From the NCBI GenBank assembly GCA_965247965.1, contig OZ252053.1, positions 5,270,001 to 5,334,000 of the forward strand: a stretch of 64,000 nt of DNA, in the 5' to 3' direction. Made by a program: the position numbers and the translations under genes. The DNA comes from UBA7328 sp965247965 (GTDB lineage Bacteria > Bacteroidota > Bacteroidia > Chitinophagales > Saprospiraceae). This document shows, piece after piece, positions 54,389-63,185 of the stretch; within the stretch, counting starts at the first letter, position 1; every line of letters starts with the position of its first letter. The notes below the pieces were generated by a model, which searched no databases, had not been told where the DNA came from, and worked only from the letters and a program-made list of their open reading frames with translations.

Positions 54389-55858
54389 TTAATACCCTGG
54401 ATTTTGAATTATAATACCCTTCCCTTCATCAATAAAATCTTGTGAGAGTGCAAACAATGTCATATGGGGTTGTATTTGTGAATTTGGCCGGGCGGCTTTC
54501 ACATATTCGACGAACTTACCATGCCTGTTTAAATCCATTCTCCTCCATCCTTCACAGAATAATTCGTGTCCTCTTTCCAACAGAATTTCGGTAACAAACG
54601 TATCCAAATCCGGATAATCAGACAGATTACGATCACTAAGCCCCGCACGGTTTCTAACTTGGTTAATCAGGTCCACAGCCTCTTGAGTTACAATTCCGTT
54701 ATTAAACGTGATGGCTTCTGCAAGCATTAATAATACATCCGAATATCTTAAAATAACAAAATCGGTACTGCTTGTGCGCCCACTTTGAGTTGGGTCTTCA
54801 CCGTATTTCATTGGAGCAACACCAGTGTTAAGATGGTTCCCCGGATTTTCACGATTATAAGTTATCCCATCAGAACCAGTAAATTCATCCCATATTACAT
54901 TTCTCCTGAGGTCATTTGCTTCAAATGTATCATAAAAACCCCATTCCATCCTAATCCCCCCCCATTTCGAGATATTTGGATTTTCGGTTGTAGCGATCCA
55001 TGGTACAGTACTTGTAAAATATAGATTCCCCCAGGTTTCATTCCCAGGAGTAGCATAGATTATTTCACTGTTTCTTTGATTATCATTGGCAAATACAGAA
55101 GGATAGTCCGGCTGCAATGCATATCCCAATGTTAGAATTTCGCGACCTGCTGTTTCGGCGTTAGCCCACTGATGCGTATTTAGGTAATGTTTCATTAAAA
55201 ACGTCAGGGCTGTCCCTTTGTTAAAACGCCCCCAATCAGCATCACTATAAGAGGCTGGCAAGACATCTGCCGCTTCGCTCAGATTTGACCTAATAAATTC
55301 GTTCATGTCTTCCTCCGAGAGGCGTGGTAAAATGTTTTCTTCTACTGGGTTTAGTAATATTTCCAACGGCGCAACAGGTACAGGTCCCCAAAGGCTATTT
55401 ATTAATAATCCTATTATTCCTTTCGCAGCTTTGAGTTCAGCAAGGTATCTGTTTTTCAATTCCGCGTTAAAATCAATAGGCTCGATACGATGTGCTAAAA
55501 GAGTAGCTTTACTTATATCATTATAATCTGCCAAATACCCCCATGCATCCCTTATCAACAAAGTAGACGACCAGTTTCCAGGCACCAAATTGGCGGTCAT
55601 CCAGCCCCATTGACAGGTCATAATATCTGTCGACACCTCCGGCCAAAAATAAAAGCCGACGTGACTACTTGAGAAAAAAGTCCCATTACCCCATGTATTT
55701 GCCTTAAATCTGTTATATATCCCTGTTACACCAGCCGTTGCATCGGCTTCCGATTTATAAAATATCGTTGGGTTAATCGTATCATAGAGTTCTGGCTCCA
55801 GATCACCGTGGCAGCTAACTGCCACCATCAGTGCAATAATTACATATATTTTTTTCAT
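54389..55858 (-). CDS. SusD/RagB-family glycan-binding lipoprotein
   Basis: A 489-residue outer-membrane lipoprotein (lipobox VAVSC, Cys near 16) that lids the SusC channel and binds glycan. TPR-like helices with the SusD signatures AKATLLAHRI, RYLAELKAAKGIIG, NSLWGPVPVAP, DVLLMLAEA and LINQVRNRAGL are seen, as is the C-terminal RGHELFCEGWRRMDLNR. The gene follows SusC by 14 bases in one operon. It is complete; substrate is unknown, but the adjacent GH141-like and sulfatase genes point to a branched, sulfated polysaccharide. Confidence 0.93.
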   Translation of the reverse strand: MKKIYVIIALMVAVSCHGDLEPELYDTINPTIFYKSEADATAGVTGIYNRFKANTWGNGTFFSSSHVGFYFWPEVSTDIMTCQWGWMTANLVPGNWSSTLLIRDAWGYLADYNDISKATLLAHRIEPIDFNAELKNRYLAELKAAKGIIGLLINSLWGPVPVAPLEILLNPVEENILPRLSEEDMNEFIRSNLSEAADVLPASYSDADWGRFNKGTALTFLMKHYLNTHQWANAETAGREILTLGYALQPDYPSVFANDNQRNSEIIYATPGNETWGNLYFTSTVPWIATTENPNISKWGGIRMEWGFYDTFEANDLRRNVIWDEFTGSDGITYNRENPGNHLNTGVAPMKYGEDPTQSGRTSSTDFVILRYSDVLLMLAEAITFNNGIVTQEAVDLINQVRNRAGLSDRNLSDYPDLDTFVTEILLERGHELFCEGWRRMDLNRHGKFVEYVKAARPNSQIQPHMTLFALSQDFIDEGKGIIIQNPGY

Positions 55859-55872
55859 TTTATTATTAATTT

Positions 55873-58800
55873 TTAGAATGTTAAATTAACTCCCATACTA
55901 AAAGTCCTATGAGTTGGATAACGGTCCGGAACGTTAAAAGGGGGCCTCGACTCCCCGTACCAGAAAATATTCTCAGGATCCCTTCCCTCAAAATTTGTAA
56001 AAAGATGGAGATTTTGAACTTCTACATAGAAATGTGCATTTGAAATATATTCTCCTAATATTTTATTTGGAATTGAATATCCCAAAGTAATATTACTTAG
56101 GCGGATAAACCATGTATCTTTATATTCAAGATCGCCCGTTCCAAAAAATACCTTGCCATATCCAGAATATCTTTGTAGAGTACCTGGAATATTGCTGTCC
56201 TGGTTATCTAATGTCCAGCGATCTTTCATCCCTGGATTGCCGTTACTCCTATTCCTCATAGGGTCCGTGCTCCATCCGCCCACCTCGTGGATATACGGCT
56301 GATGCAAATACTGGTTAAAATATCCATAAGCATAAATGTTTAGATCGAAATTTTTATAATTAAAGGTATTATTTAAACTCATAGAATATCCGGGATCAAC
56401 ACTTCCAAGATTTACCAAATCTGCCTCGTCTATTCTGCCATCTGGGCCACCTGAATAGAGAAACCTACCGTTTTCATCAGTTACCGGATTTCCATTCCCA
56501 TCTCGTGCAAATCCATCAACGTCCTTTAGATTAACAGCTCCGGGAGGAGCTCCCGGCATATGAGGAACCGCTTCTCCCAACTGAATAAGACCGTCTGCAA
56601 GATAATTAAATATAGGACGAATATGATCATTAACACTTTCATAAATAGCCGGTTTCCAATCAGGATCCCGGGACTTCCATCTATCCTCATATGATGAAAA
56701 GTTAAATACCGATCGCCAGCTAAAGTCCCGTTTATCCACAATCACTCCTGCAAGCCTTAATTCTAATCCTTTACTTTGTGTTTCACCAATATTGGCAGCA
56801 ACCCTATTCACTTCGTGGTATGAAGACAAAAACTTTGTTGCCAAAAGGTCAGAAATAGTTTTATTAAAATATTCAAATGAACCTGAAATTCTATTATTAA
56901 TAAATCCAAAGTCTAAACCCACATTAACCTCTGTAGTTGTTTCCCATTTTAGATCCGGATTTTCAAGCTGAAGGGTAGAAACACCAACTAATTCTCCTCC
57001 GCCAAACAGAAAATTGATCCCTGTACGATACGCAGCAAATCCTACATGCCCAATACCTGAATTTCCTGTTTGCCCGTAGCTTGTCCTAAGTTTCAAATGA
57101 GAGATGATTTTACTTCCTGCCATAAATGATTCTTCAGATAACCGCCAACCTAAAGCTACTGACGGGAAATAACCCCACTTGTTATTTTGTGCAAAATTTG
57201 ATGCTCCGTCAGCCCGCATTGTTGCAGTAAGCAAATACCTGTCTGATAACGAGTAATTGATTCGTCCAAAATAGGATGCTATTAAGTCTTTTCCACCAAA
57301 TGAATCAAGATCCGGCCTTTCAGCCCCTCCCCCTCCAAGGTCATAATACGAAAATCCATCAGTCAAAAACCTGATGTTCGATCCTCTAATTCCTTCAAAA
57401 TTAAATTCCTCATAAGCATATCCGGCAAGCGCTGTAAATCGATGAATGTCCTTGAACGTCTTTGAATAATTAGCGGTAATGTCAAAAAGGTAATTATCTC
57501 TCTGATTTTGTACTACTGAAGCTTCTCCACCCACTTGGGCGCCGAACGTAACACTTGTGGGAATATAATAACTCCGCTTAGCCCTCCAAATATCTGCACC
57601 GACACTCATTCGTAATTTTAAATCTTTTATTGGTGATACTGTAATATAAGGATTAAAAAGTAATCTATCTGTCACAGAATTATCATCTATCTCTCTGTAT
57701 GACACAGGATTAGGAATCAGTGGGTGAGTCAAACTATAATTCCCGTTTTCATCAAATACTGGAACGATTGGTATAGCCTGTCTGAGACTCTGAAGAACCC
57801 CAGTCGATGCACCCGCACCTCCAATTTGGTTATTATCGTCTCTTTTCTGACTAAAAGTTGAGGAAATACCAAGTGTTAAAAAGTCATTAAGTTTTGTATC
57901 AACATTCATCCTGCTTGTAATACGTTTTATTCCTCTACCCAAAACAATGCCGTTGTGATCAAAGTAATTAAGAGAAAACAAATACTTGGTATTAGATGCT
58001 CCTCCACTGATTGAAAGATTATGTTGACTAACCGTACCTGTTTGAAAAATTTCATCCTGCCAATCTGTACCTTTTCCTGCACCGGATATATCTGAACTGG
58101 AGTGTAACGGCACAAACCCCGGAACAGTTGAAGGGTCTGTGGAACCAAATGGAGCAAGCTGATTTTCCCACAGATAATGTTCTTGAAAGATTTCATTAAC
58201 AACATTCATATACTCTTTCGAATCGGTAAAAAGTGGTCTTCTGTTAAAATCTTTTTGAATAGAATATGAACCATTGTAATTCACCTGTACCTTTCCTGCT
58301 TCCCCCCTTTTTGTTGTTATTAATATTACCCCGTTAGCAGCTCGTGCACCATAAATAGCTGTAGCACTTGCATCTTTTAACACCTCAATCGATTCAATAT
58401 CATTAGGGTTTATCAGGCTCAAATTTGATTCTTTTGAACCTCCCGAAAACCTTTGAAACCAAGTAGCCGACAAACCTCTTGAACCTTCTGGTTCGACATA
58501 CTTGGCCAAAGGGAAACCATCAAGAACTATTAACGGTTCGTTACTTGCACGAATCGAAGCTGCACCCCTAATTCTAATATCCAATCCACCACCAGGCTGT
58601 GCACTGTTTTGCTTTATTTCCAAACCGGCAGCTCTTCCTTGTAACATATGTCCAATAGATATACTGGCTGTTTTAGTCAATTCATTTGGTTTTACGGAGC
58701 TTACAGCACCGGTAAGGTCACTTCTTCTAACAGACCCATACCCAGTTACAACAATTTCTTCAAGACCTAAAATATCTAAAGCCATCGATACATTTATCTC

Positions 58801-59220
58801 GGTCTGGTTCAGGACGGGTATTTCCTGGGTTATCATCCCAACGAATGACAATACCAGGGTGGCACCCTCAGGAACGCCGGACAGCGAATATTCCCCCTCC
58901 AAATCTGTGACTGTTCCAGCTGCAGTACCTTCAATAGATACTGAAGCGCCGATCAAGGGTTCCCCGTCGGAGGTGATCATCCCCGTAACGGTTTTCAGTT
59001 GTCCAAAGGTGAATAGTGGGGCGAGAAAGAAGATTAGGAGCAGCAGTAATAGCTGTCGTCTCTGTCCGTCCCGCCTGCCCTGCCTGTCCCGCACAGAAAG
59101 TCGGGGAGCGCAGTCGAAGGGAGCGGTCTGTCCCGAGCGGTCTGTCCCGAGCGGTCTGTCCCGAGCGAAGTCGAGGGAAGTCGAGGGAAGTCGAGCGAAG
59201 TTAGATTTAAATTTAATCAT
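55873..59220 (-). CDS. SusC/RagA-type TonB-dependent receptor
   Basis: A 1115-residue receptor, complete. After the hydrophobic signal core (LLLLLLIFFLAPLFTFGQ, residues about 57-74) come the carboxypeptidase-D-like domain (VTGMITSDGEPLIGASVSI), the TonB box region, the plug with NPNDIESIEVLKDASATAIY, and the barrel ending MGVNLTF. The signal peptide begins only after about 50 residues of odd, Arg-rich sequence encoded by a GC-rich repeat array (59061-59200). No ATG lies between this array and the hydrophobic core, so the array seems to have invaded the coding start. A shorter start would need GTG or TTG. It is in an operon with SusD. Confidence 0.9.
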   Translation of the reverse strand: MIKFKSNFARLPSTSLDFARDRPLGTDRSGQTAPFDCAPRLSVRDRQGRRDGQRRQLLLLLLIFFLAPLFTFGQLKTVTGMITSDGEPLIGASVSIEGTAAGTVTDLEGEYSLSGVPEGATLVLSFVGMITQEIPVLNQTEINVSMALDILGLEEIVVTGYGSVRRSDLTGAVSSVKPNELTKTASISIGHMLQGRAAGLEIKQNSAQPGGGLDIRIRGAASIRASNEPLIVLDGFPLAKYVEPEGSRGLSATWFQRFSGGSKESNLSLINPNDIESIEVLKDASATAIYGARAANGVILITTKRGEAGKVQVNYNGSYSIQKDFNRRPLFTDSKEYMNVVNEIFQEHYLWENQLAPFGSTDPSTVPGFVPLHSSSDISGAGKGTDWQDEIFQTGTVSQHNLSISGGASNTKYLFSLNYFDHNGIVLGRGIKRITSRMNVDTKLNDFLTLGISSTFSQKRDDNNQIGGAGASTGVLQSLRQAIPIVPVFDENGNYSLTHPLIPNPVSYREIDDNSVTDRLLFNPYITVSPIKDLKLRMSVGADIWRAKRSYYIPTSVTFGAQVGGEASVVQNQRDNYLFDITANYSKTFKDIHRFTALAGYAYEEFNFEGIRGSNIRFLTDGFSYYDLGGGGAERPDLDSFGGKDLIASYFGRINYSLSDRYLLTATMRADGASNFAQNNKWGYFPSVALGWRLSEESFMAGSKIISHLKLRTSYGQTGNSGIGHVGFAAYRTGINFLFGGGELVGVSTLQLENPDLKWETTTEVNVGLDFGFINNRISGSFEYFNKTISDLLATKFLSSYHEVNRVAANIGETQSKGLELRLAGVIVDKRDFSWRSVFNFSSYEDRWKSRDPDWKPAIYESVNDHIRPIFNYLADGLIQLGEAVPHMPGAPPGAVNLKDVDGFARDGNGNPVTDENGRFLYSGGPDGRIDEADLVNLGSVDPGYSMSLNNTFNYKNFDLNIYAYGYFNQYLHQPYIHEVGGWSTDPMRNRSNGNPGMKDRWTLDNQDSNIPGTLQRYSGYGKVFFGTGDLEYKDTWFIRLSNITLGYSIPNKILGEYISNAHFYVEVQNLHLFTNFEGRDPENIFWYGESRPPFNVPDRYPTHRTFSMGVNLTF
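59061..59200. repeat. GC-rich repeat array within the SusC N-terminus
   Basis: Units GAGCGGTCTGTCCC (three close copies) and GAAGTCGAGG (three copies), plus CGCAGTCGAAGG, lie in the first 50 codons of the SusC gene. They are of the same class as the GC-rich intergenic units at 12101-12171 and 15790-15830, but here they are translated. Confidence 0.75.
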
Positions 59221-59331
59221 AGCGGATTGGTTTTTTTACAAAATATATTGAGTGACAGATAATTTAATTCTGTACAAGATATAAAAATATTATTAGGCAG
59301 GATGTATAAAAAAAAATATTTTTCTTTGAAG

Positions 59332-59371
59332 AATGGAACAATGGAACAATGAAACAATGAAACAATGAAAC
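59332..59371. repeat. Five tandem 8-bp units AATGRAAC
   Basis: Five octamers, two AATGGAAC and three AATGAAAC, lie upstream of the SusC start and beside the IS4 element. The rest of 59221-59429 is AT-rich; it should contain the SusC promoter, which I could not place. Confidence 0.85.
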
Positions 59372-59429
59372 AATGGAAAATATTTAACGAATATAAAATT
59401 TGAGTGATTATCTTCTATATATTGGAAAT

Positions 59430-60592
59430 CATAGTACATGACAAAACAGGATTGATAAAATAATTGCCACGCGTAAAGTGTTGATAATGTGTTACTTACA
59501 ACACTGAACGACATGGCAATTAAGGAGAAAGTTAAAGAACTTTCCCGAGAATTGAAAATAGAACTTAGTAAACTTCACCAGCAAAGGGTAAACTTGATTG
59601 CCTCGGCGGTGATCAGTATGTCTACCATTAGGAGTGTCAATATGGTCAAGGTTGCTCACGGTATGATTTCAAAAGCGAAGCCATTGAGTAATTATCGTCG
59701 TCTTCAACGATTTATCTCTCAGGTGGATTGGGATGACACTGGTCTAGGACATTTGCTTTTGAAAATGAGTGAGTTGAAGGGGCCTTATACCCTGCTTGTG
59801 GATAGGACAAACTGGCAATTTGGTAAAGTGGATATTAATTTTTTGGTATTTTCTATACTAGGAGACGGGTATTCGATACCGATCAAATGGGTGTTGCTTC
59901 CAAAGAAAGGCAACTCTGCACAATATGAAAGAATTGAGTTGTTAGAGGAAGTGGTAAAAATTGTTGGAAAAGGTCAGATAAAGAACGTTATAGGAGACCG
60001 GGAATTCATTGGCCAACATTGGGTTAAGTACTTGATAACCAATGAGATAGGATTCAACCTTCGGGTTAAGGAAGGCATGGTAGGTGTAAAAAATGGCAAG
60101 GAGGTAAAACTGGGTTTATTATGTAAAAATAATAAAAGATCATCGCCAAGATTGCCGGGAAAATATTTAGTTGGAGGCAATGAAGTATACGTAAGCGGAT
60201 TCAGATTTAGAAATGACAAGAACAAATTAGAGTATTTGATAGTCATACACTCTGAGGATGTAGAAGATGCTTGCGATATCTATGCCAAAAGGTGGTATAT
60301 TGAAAACATGTTCAAGGACATGAAAACGAATGGTTTTCAACTGGAAGATACACATGTAACTCATCCCAAAAGGCTAGAAACATTATTTGGTTTATTAGCC
60401 ATATCATATGTATGGATGATACGTATAGGCGAATGGATAAAGAGAAAGATACCCTCATTATTCAAAAAAAATAATCGAGGAAAAAGAAGAAAAAGCATTT
60501 TCAGGGGAGGGATAGACAACTATATCAACGCATATATTAACCACGACAGACGGAAAATTTGGCTCTACTTCCGTTTTTTGTCATGTACTTAG
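59430..60592. mobile_element. IS4-family insertion sequence, 1163 bp
   Basis: The element is flanked by a 9-bp duplication, ATTGGAAAT (59421-59429 and 60593-60601). The inverted ends are CATAGTACATGACAAAA and, read inward, CTAAGTACATGACAAAA. The transposase stop codon lies within the right end. It is adjacent to a HicB remnant. Confidence 0.9.
59513..60592 (+). CDS. IS4-family transposase
   Basis: A 359-residue transposase from the ATG at 59513; the frame is open 24 bases further upstream. Catalytic residues are visible as YTLLVDRTNW (Asp), VIGDREFIG (Asp) and the IS4 Glu signature YAKRWYIENMFKDMK. The C-terminal Lys/Arg-rich tail includes KKNNRGKRRKSIFRGG. It is complete. It belongs to a different IS4 subgroup from the one at 37641. 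Confidence 0.9.
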   Translation: MAIKEKVKELSRELKIELSKLHQQRVNLIASAVISMSTIRSVNMVKVAHGMISKAKPLSNYRRLQRFISQVDWDDTGLGHLLLKMSELKGPYTLLVDRTNWQFGKVDINFLVFSILGDGYSIPIKWVLLPKKGNSAQYERIELLEEVVKIVGKGQIKNVIGDREFIGQHWVKYLITNEIGFNLRVKEGMVGVKNGKEVKLGLLCKNNKRSSPRLPGKYLVGGNEVYVSGFRFRNDKNKLEYLIVIHSEDVEDACDIYAKRWYIENMFKDMKTNGFQLEDTHVTHPKRLETLFGLLAISYVWMIRIGEWIKRKIPSLFKKNNRGKRRKSIFRGGIDNYINAYINHDRRKIWLYFRFLSCT

Positions 60593-60600
60593 ATTGGAAA

Positions 60601-60699
60601 TATGCCAATGCGGATACTTTGGAATCATGCAGATCTGAGCTCAGAGAGGTGATGGAAGAGTGGATCTTAGTTAGAGTTTATCGCAATCTCGATTATTGA
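60601..60699 (+). pseudogene. HicB-like antitoxin remnant
   Basis: The last 33 codons of a HicB-type protein: ADTLESCRSELREVMEEWIL then VRVYRNLDY and a stop. The N-terminal part is absent; the IS4 element lies directly upstream. HicB proteins end with this ETLEEC-ELREVLEEWI helix. It is dead. Confidence 0.65.
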
Positions 60700-60761
60700 T
60701 ACAAGCCGGAATAAGCAAAGAAAAATGGGAGCGGCTTTGACATACATGGTTCTGGCGTACG

Positions 60762-60940
60762 TTATCTCAAATCCAGGAATTCATCAGGAGTAGTTCCTGC
60801 TTGAATTAGAATAGCCTCAAAGTCCCCTCTGGCATATCTCCCCGGTGATTAGGAATAGTGGTGTATCGATAAGTTACTTGCATTACTATATCAAATTTCA
60901 TGACTTCCAGCAGCCTGACGACATCTCGCGCTATCTCGAC
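60762..60940 (-). pseudogene. HicA-like toxin remnant with frameshift
   Basis: The frame reads ARDVVRLLEVMKFDIVMQ, then TTIPNHRGDMPEGTLR, which matches the HicA RNA-binding domain end (TTVPxHxGxxIPxGTLR). One base is then missing, and AILIQAGTTPDEFLDLR continues in another frame. It is opposite in direction to the HicB remnant, so they are not one operon. The frame to the right, to 61132, has a stretch resembling an antitoxin (ENYVLIDLQDAEKLL), not assigned. Confidence 0.6.
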
Positions 60941-61151
60941 TTCAAAAATTGTGCATTTTGTTATACACACCATTACGACTATTTTGAATATCTGTTGTTG
61001 ACGGGTTGGCATGGTTTCAATGATCCGGGATACGCTCTCCCATTCTTCCTCTTCAATCAGCAGTTTTTCAGCATCCTGTAAGTCTATCAATACATAATTT
61101 TCAACAAATCGTGGGTGCAGGACAAATCGCACAAACCAAGTTATACATTGC

Positions 61152-61384
61152 GTACCTACGGCACTTCAAACGTTTATTGGATTTTTTCTACCTATATTTT
61201 TGTCCCTAACGGGACTACACTAGATTCGTAGAAGGACGGATATGGATTTCCCAAAGTCACTTATACCCAACCCTTTGTAAATCAATGGTTTAAACCGGTT
61301 CCGTTAGGAACCCAATACCGCGTGCCGCGGTACGCGGTATCGGTAGAAAATTATTGAAAGAAGGTGGTACAGTGCCGTAGGTAC
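61152..61384. repeat. REP palindrome pair without transposase
   Basis: The order is GTACCTACGGCAC (61152-61164), GTCCCTAACGGGAC (61202-61215), then GGTTCCGTTAGGAACC (61297-61312), ACCGCGTGCCGCGGTACG (61317-61334) and GTGCCGTAGGTAC (61372-61384). These match the ends of the RAYT unit at 4193-4815, arranged outward from the centre. They interrupt degraded coding remnants. Confidence 0.75.
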
Positions 61385-61394
61385 GAAATATGAG

Positions 61395-61560
61395 CGCCTT
61401 ATTTGAAAGGTCACCAAACGTGTTAAGCATATCTAAATAGTGCAATCTGTCCTGCACCCCAAATCGTTGTCTCAAGTGTGTATCAGTTGCTATTTTCTTC
61501 AAGTAATTATAGGCGGTATCTTTTGCAATCTTATAAAGAAGGGGTCGGATCGTATCATTA
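61395..61560 (-). pseudogene. Unrecognised coding fragment
   Basis: On the minus strand a clean frame gives ANDTIRPLLYKIAKDTAYNY, then LRQRFGVQDRLHYLDMLNTF and GDLSNKA, and is cut by REP sequence on its C-terminal side and by the duplicated block on the other. I do not recognise the family. Codon composition looks like real coding sequence, so it is probably a truncated gene. Confidence 0.4.
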
Positions 61561-61600
61561 GCACCCGCTGTCTGAAGTTTGCAACTTCAGACTGTTATGT

Positions 61601-61798
61601 TTAAACCATGACATGCCCATCTTTAACATCCGGCTCAATAACGTCGACTTCCATTATATTCTCAGTCCTTCCCAGATAATTTCTGGCGCTGCTGTAAAGG
61701 TATTCACCCGGTTTATCGACTATTCCTGCTTCAACGGGATTGTAATGAACATAGATTATCTTTTGATCAGTAATAACATAGCCTTTTCTGTCAGTCAT
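61601..61798 (-). pseudogene. RAYT transposase C-terminal remnant, copy 2
   Basis: Identical in protein sequence to the fragment at 45757-45954 (DQKIIYVHYNPVEAGIV core). The exact conservation of two dead fragments suggests recent duplication or gene conversion. Confidence 0.7.
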
Positions 61799-61876
61799 GA
61801 TTGAGCAGGTTTTTTGTTATTCAAATTTAAATCATGGCTTAAGAAAATATTGGTTTGAAGCCTGCCCGATGCAGGC

Positions 61877-62105
61877 GCATATGCATCAACTCTAACTTAA
61901 CATATATGACAATTAACAATGTAAAAAGAATTGACTACCTGTGTTTTAACCTAATATTTGGGAATCTAACCATAGAACAAAAGTGCAGGAAAATTCAAAG
62001 TTCTTCACTATGTGGCAGTCCAATGTTTGCCTGTATAATGTTAATAATCAAAAGAATACATATTCATAAATAAAATATAAGTTAAACTAAGGTTGATGCC
62101 AATGC
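61877..62105. mobile_element. 229-bp MITE, copy 2
   Basis: Same length as copy 1 at 17810-18038 and about two bases different. It is flanked by GATGCAGGC (61868-61876 and 62106-62114), a 9-bp target duplication. It sits in the duplicated RAYT block, which lacks it at 45718-46097, so the empty site is known. Confidence 0.9.
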
Positions 62106-62240
62106 GATGCAGGCGGGTTGCACCTGTCCCGCGCGGTTTGTCCTGACCGCAGCGTCAGGAAGCATCGGGAAACCTGTCTGCCACAGGCAGGCTTCAAACA
62201 CCGATTGCATTTGGTGTTTTTGAGACACTTAGGACAGCGG

Positions 62241-62438
62241 TTATCCTGAGTTGTAAAACTCTTTTCAATATAGGTTAAAAGCTGACCCTTTGGATCACTC
62301 TTTTTGTTGGTCAAGTTGGTCCAGAAAATGGAGTGCAGAATATGACTGGAGAAATGATAGGATAGCTTCTGTGTCCAGTGGTCTACCAAGTCATAATTTC
62401 CCTCTTGCTCTATATTCTGTGACCAGGCACTTGAATAT
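62241..62438 (-). other. Remnant with a Cys-rich tail, no assignable gene
   Basis: The minus-strand frame through 62087-62470 carries SDPKGQLLTYIEKSFTTQDN and then RCPKCLKNTKCNRCLK, a zinc-ribbon-like tail shared in part with copy 1 of the duplicated block. It overlaps the end of the next gene and is cut by repeats. A transposase C-terminus is possible, not proven. Confidence 0.35.
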
Positions 62439-63173
62439 TTATTTAAACTTTTCAATTTCAAAATCATCAAAAAAGGTCACGGCATCTGCTTTGGTCCAGA
62501 AACCGACTTTTCCCGCATTCTCGAAGGTACTATCCTGTACTTTGAACAATTCTTTGTCATCCATATAAACAGTGAATAAATCACCTTTAACCATCAGCTT
62601 GAGGGTATGCCAAGTATTGCCCATTTTGGGAACATCCGTCCCGTAGGTTCTTCCTTTATCTATTAGGGGCAGGTCGGTGCGTTTGCCATTTTCCACTTTG
62701 TAAAGTACCATATTGTCTTCCAGTGGATTTGCCCGTACAACGTAGTAGTTGTTTTTGTCTGTAAACCGCCAGACAAATCCGCCTCCCTGGTCATGATTGC
62801 CGGTAACGCCTTTCAGCCGGGCCGTAAGTACCATATCTTTTGCAGTCAGGTTATTATAAACTACTATATTGAAGTGGTTGTTGGGATTGTCCCTGTACAA
62901 TTGGGCCATCACTTTATTTCCATTATCGTCTTTGACTTTCCATTCGGTACCGCCCGAACCGGTATAGAATTCTGACCATTCGCCTGGGAGTTGGTCGATG
63001 TTATATCTCTCAAAATCGAAATTGATTTTTTCTACAGGTATTGCGGCATCCGAAAATTTGGCCTGAGCATTTTGCTCCTGGATTTCTTTGTCGGATTGTT
63101 TTGAATTAGTGCTGCCGCACCCTACCGCTATTAAAACAACAAAGATGCACAGAGTTAAGTTTTTTGTTTTCAT
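62439..63173 (-). CDS. Lipoprotein with concanavalin-like (DUF1080-related) domain
   Basis: A 244-residue lipoprotein (lipobox LIAVGC, Cys19) with one jelly-roll domain: NFDFERYNIDQLPGEWSEF, DMVLTARLKGVTGNHDQGGG, FVWRFTDKNNYYVVRANPLE, TWHTLKLMVKGDLFTVYMDD and GKVGFWTKADAVTFFDDFEI. This is the family seen in 3-keto-disaccharide hydrolase (DUF1080) and LamG-type proteins. Function is unknown; it is 12 bases before an ABC ATPase gene in transcription order and may belong to that operon. Confidence 0.7.
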   Translation of the reverse strand: MKTKNLTLCIFVVLIAVGCGSTNSKQSDKEIQEQNAQAKFSDAAIPVEKINFDFERYNIDQLPGEWSEFYTGSGGTEWKVKDDNGNKVMAQLYRDNPNNHFNIVVYNNLTAKDMVLTARLKGVTGNHDQGGGFVWRFTDKNNYYVVRANPLEDNMVLYKVENGKRTDLPLIDKGRTYGTDVPKMGNTWHTLKLMVKGDLFTVYMDDKELFKVQDSTFENAGKVGFWTKADAVTFFDDFEIEKFK

Positions 63174-63185
63174 AATATTATTTTG

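Larger units (their letters stand above)
61562..62240. repeat. Duplicated RAYT-remnant block, copy 2, with insertions
   Basis: This copy of 45718-46097 carries the 229-bp MITE (61877-62105) plus two small hairpin insertions: near 62150 (TCCTGACCGCAGCGTCAGG) and near 62173 (CCTGTCTGCCACAGGCAGG). Outside these it matches copy 1 almost base for base. Confidence 0.85.

Noticed and set aside
60601..60940. A functional HicAB pair
   Set aside because: The pieces are truncated, one is frameshifted, and they point in opposite directions.
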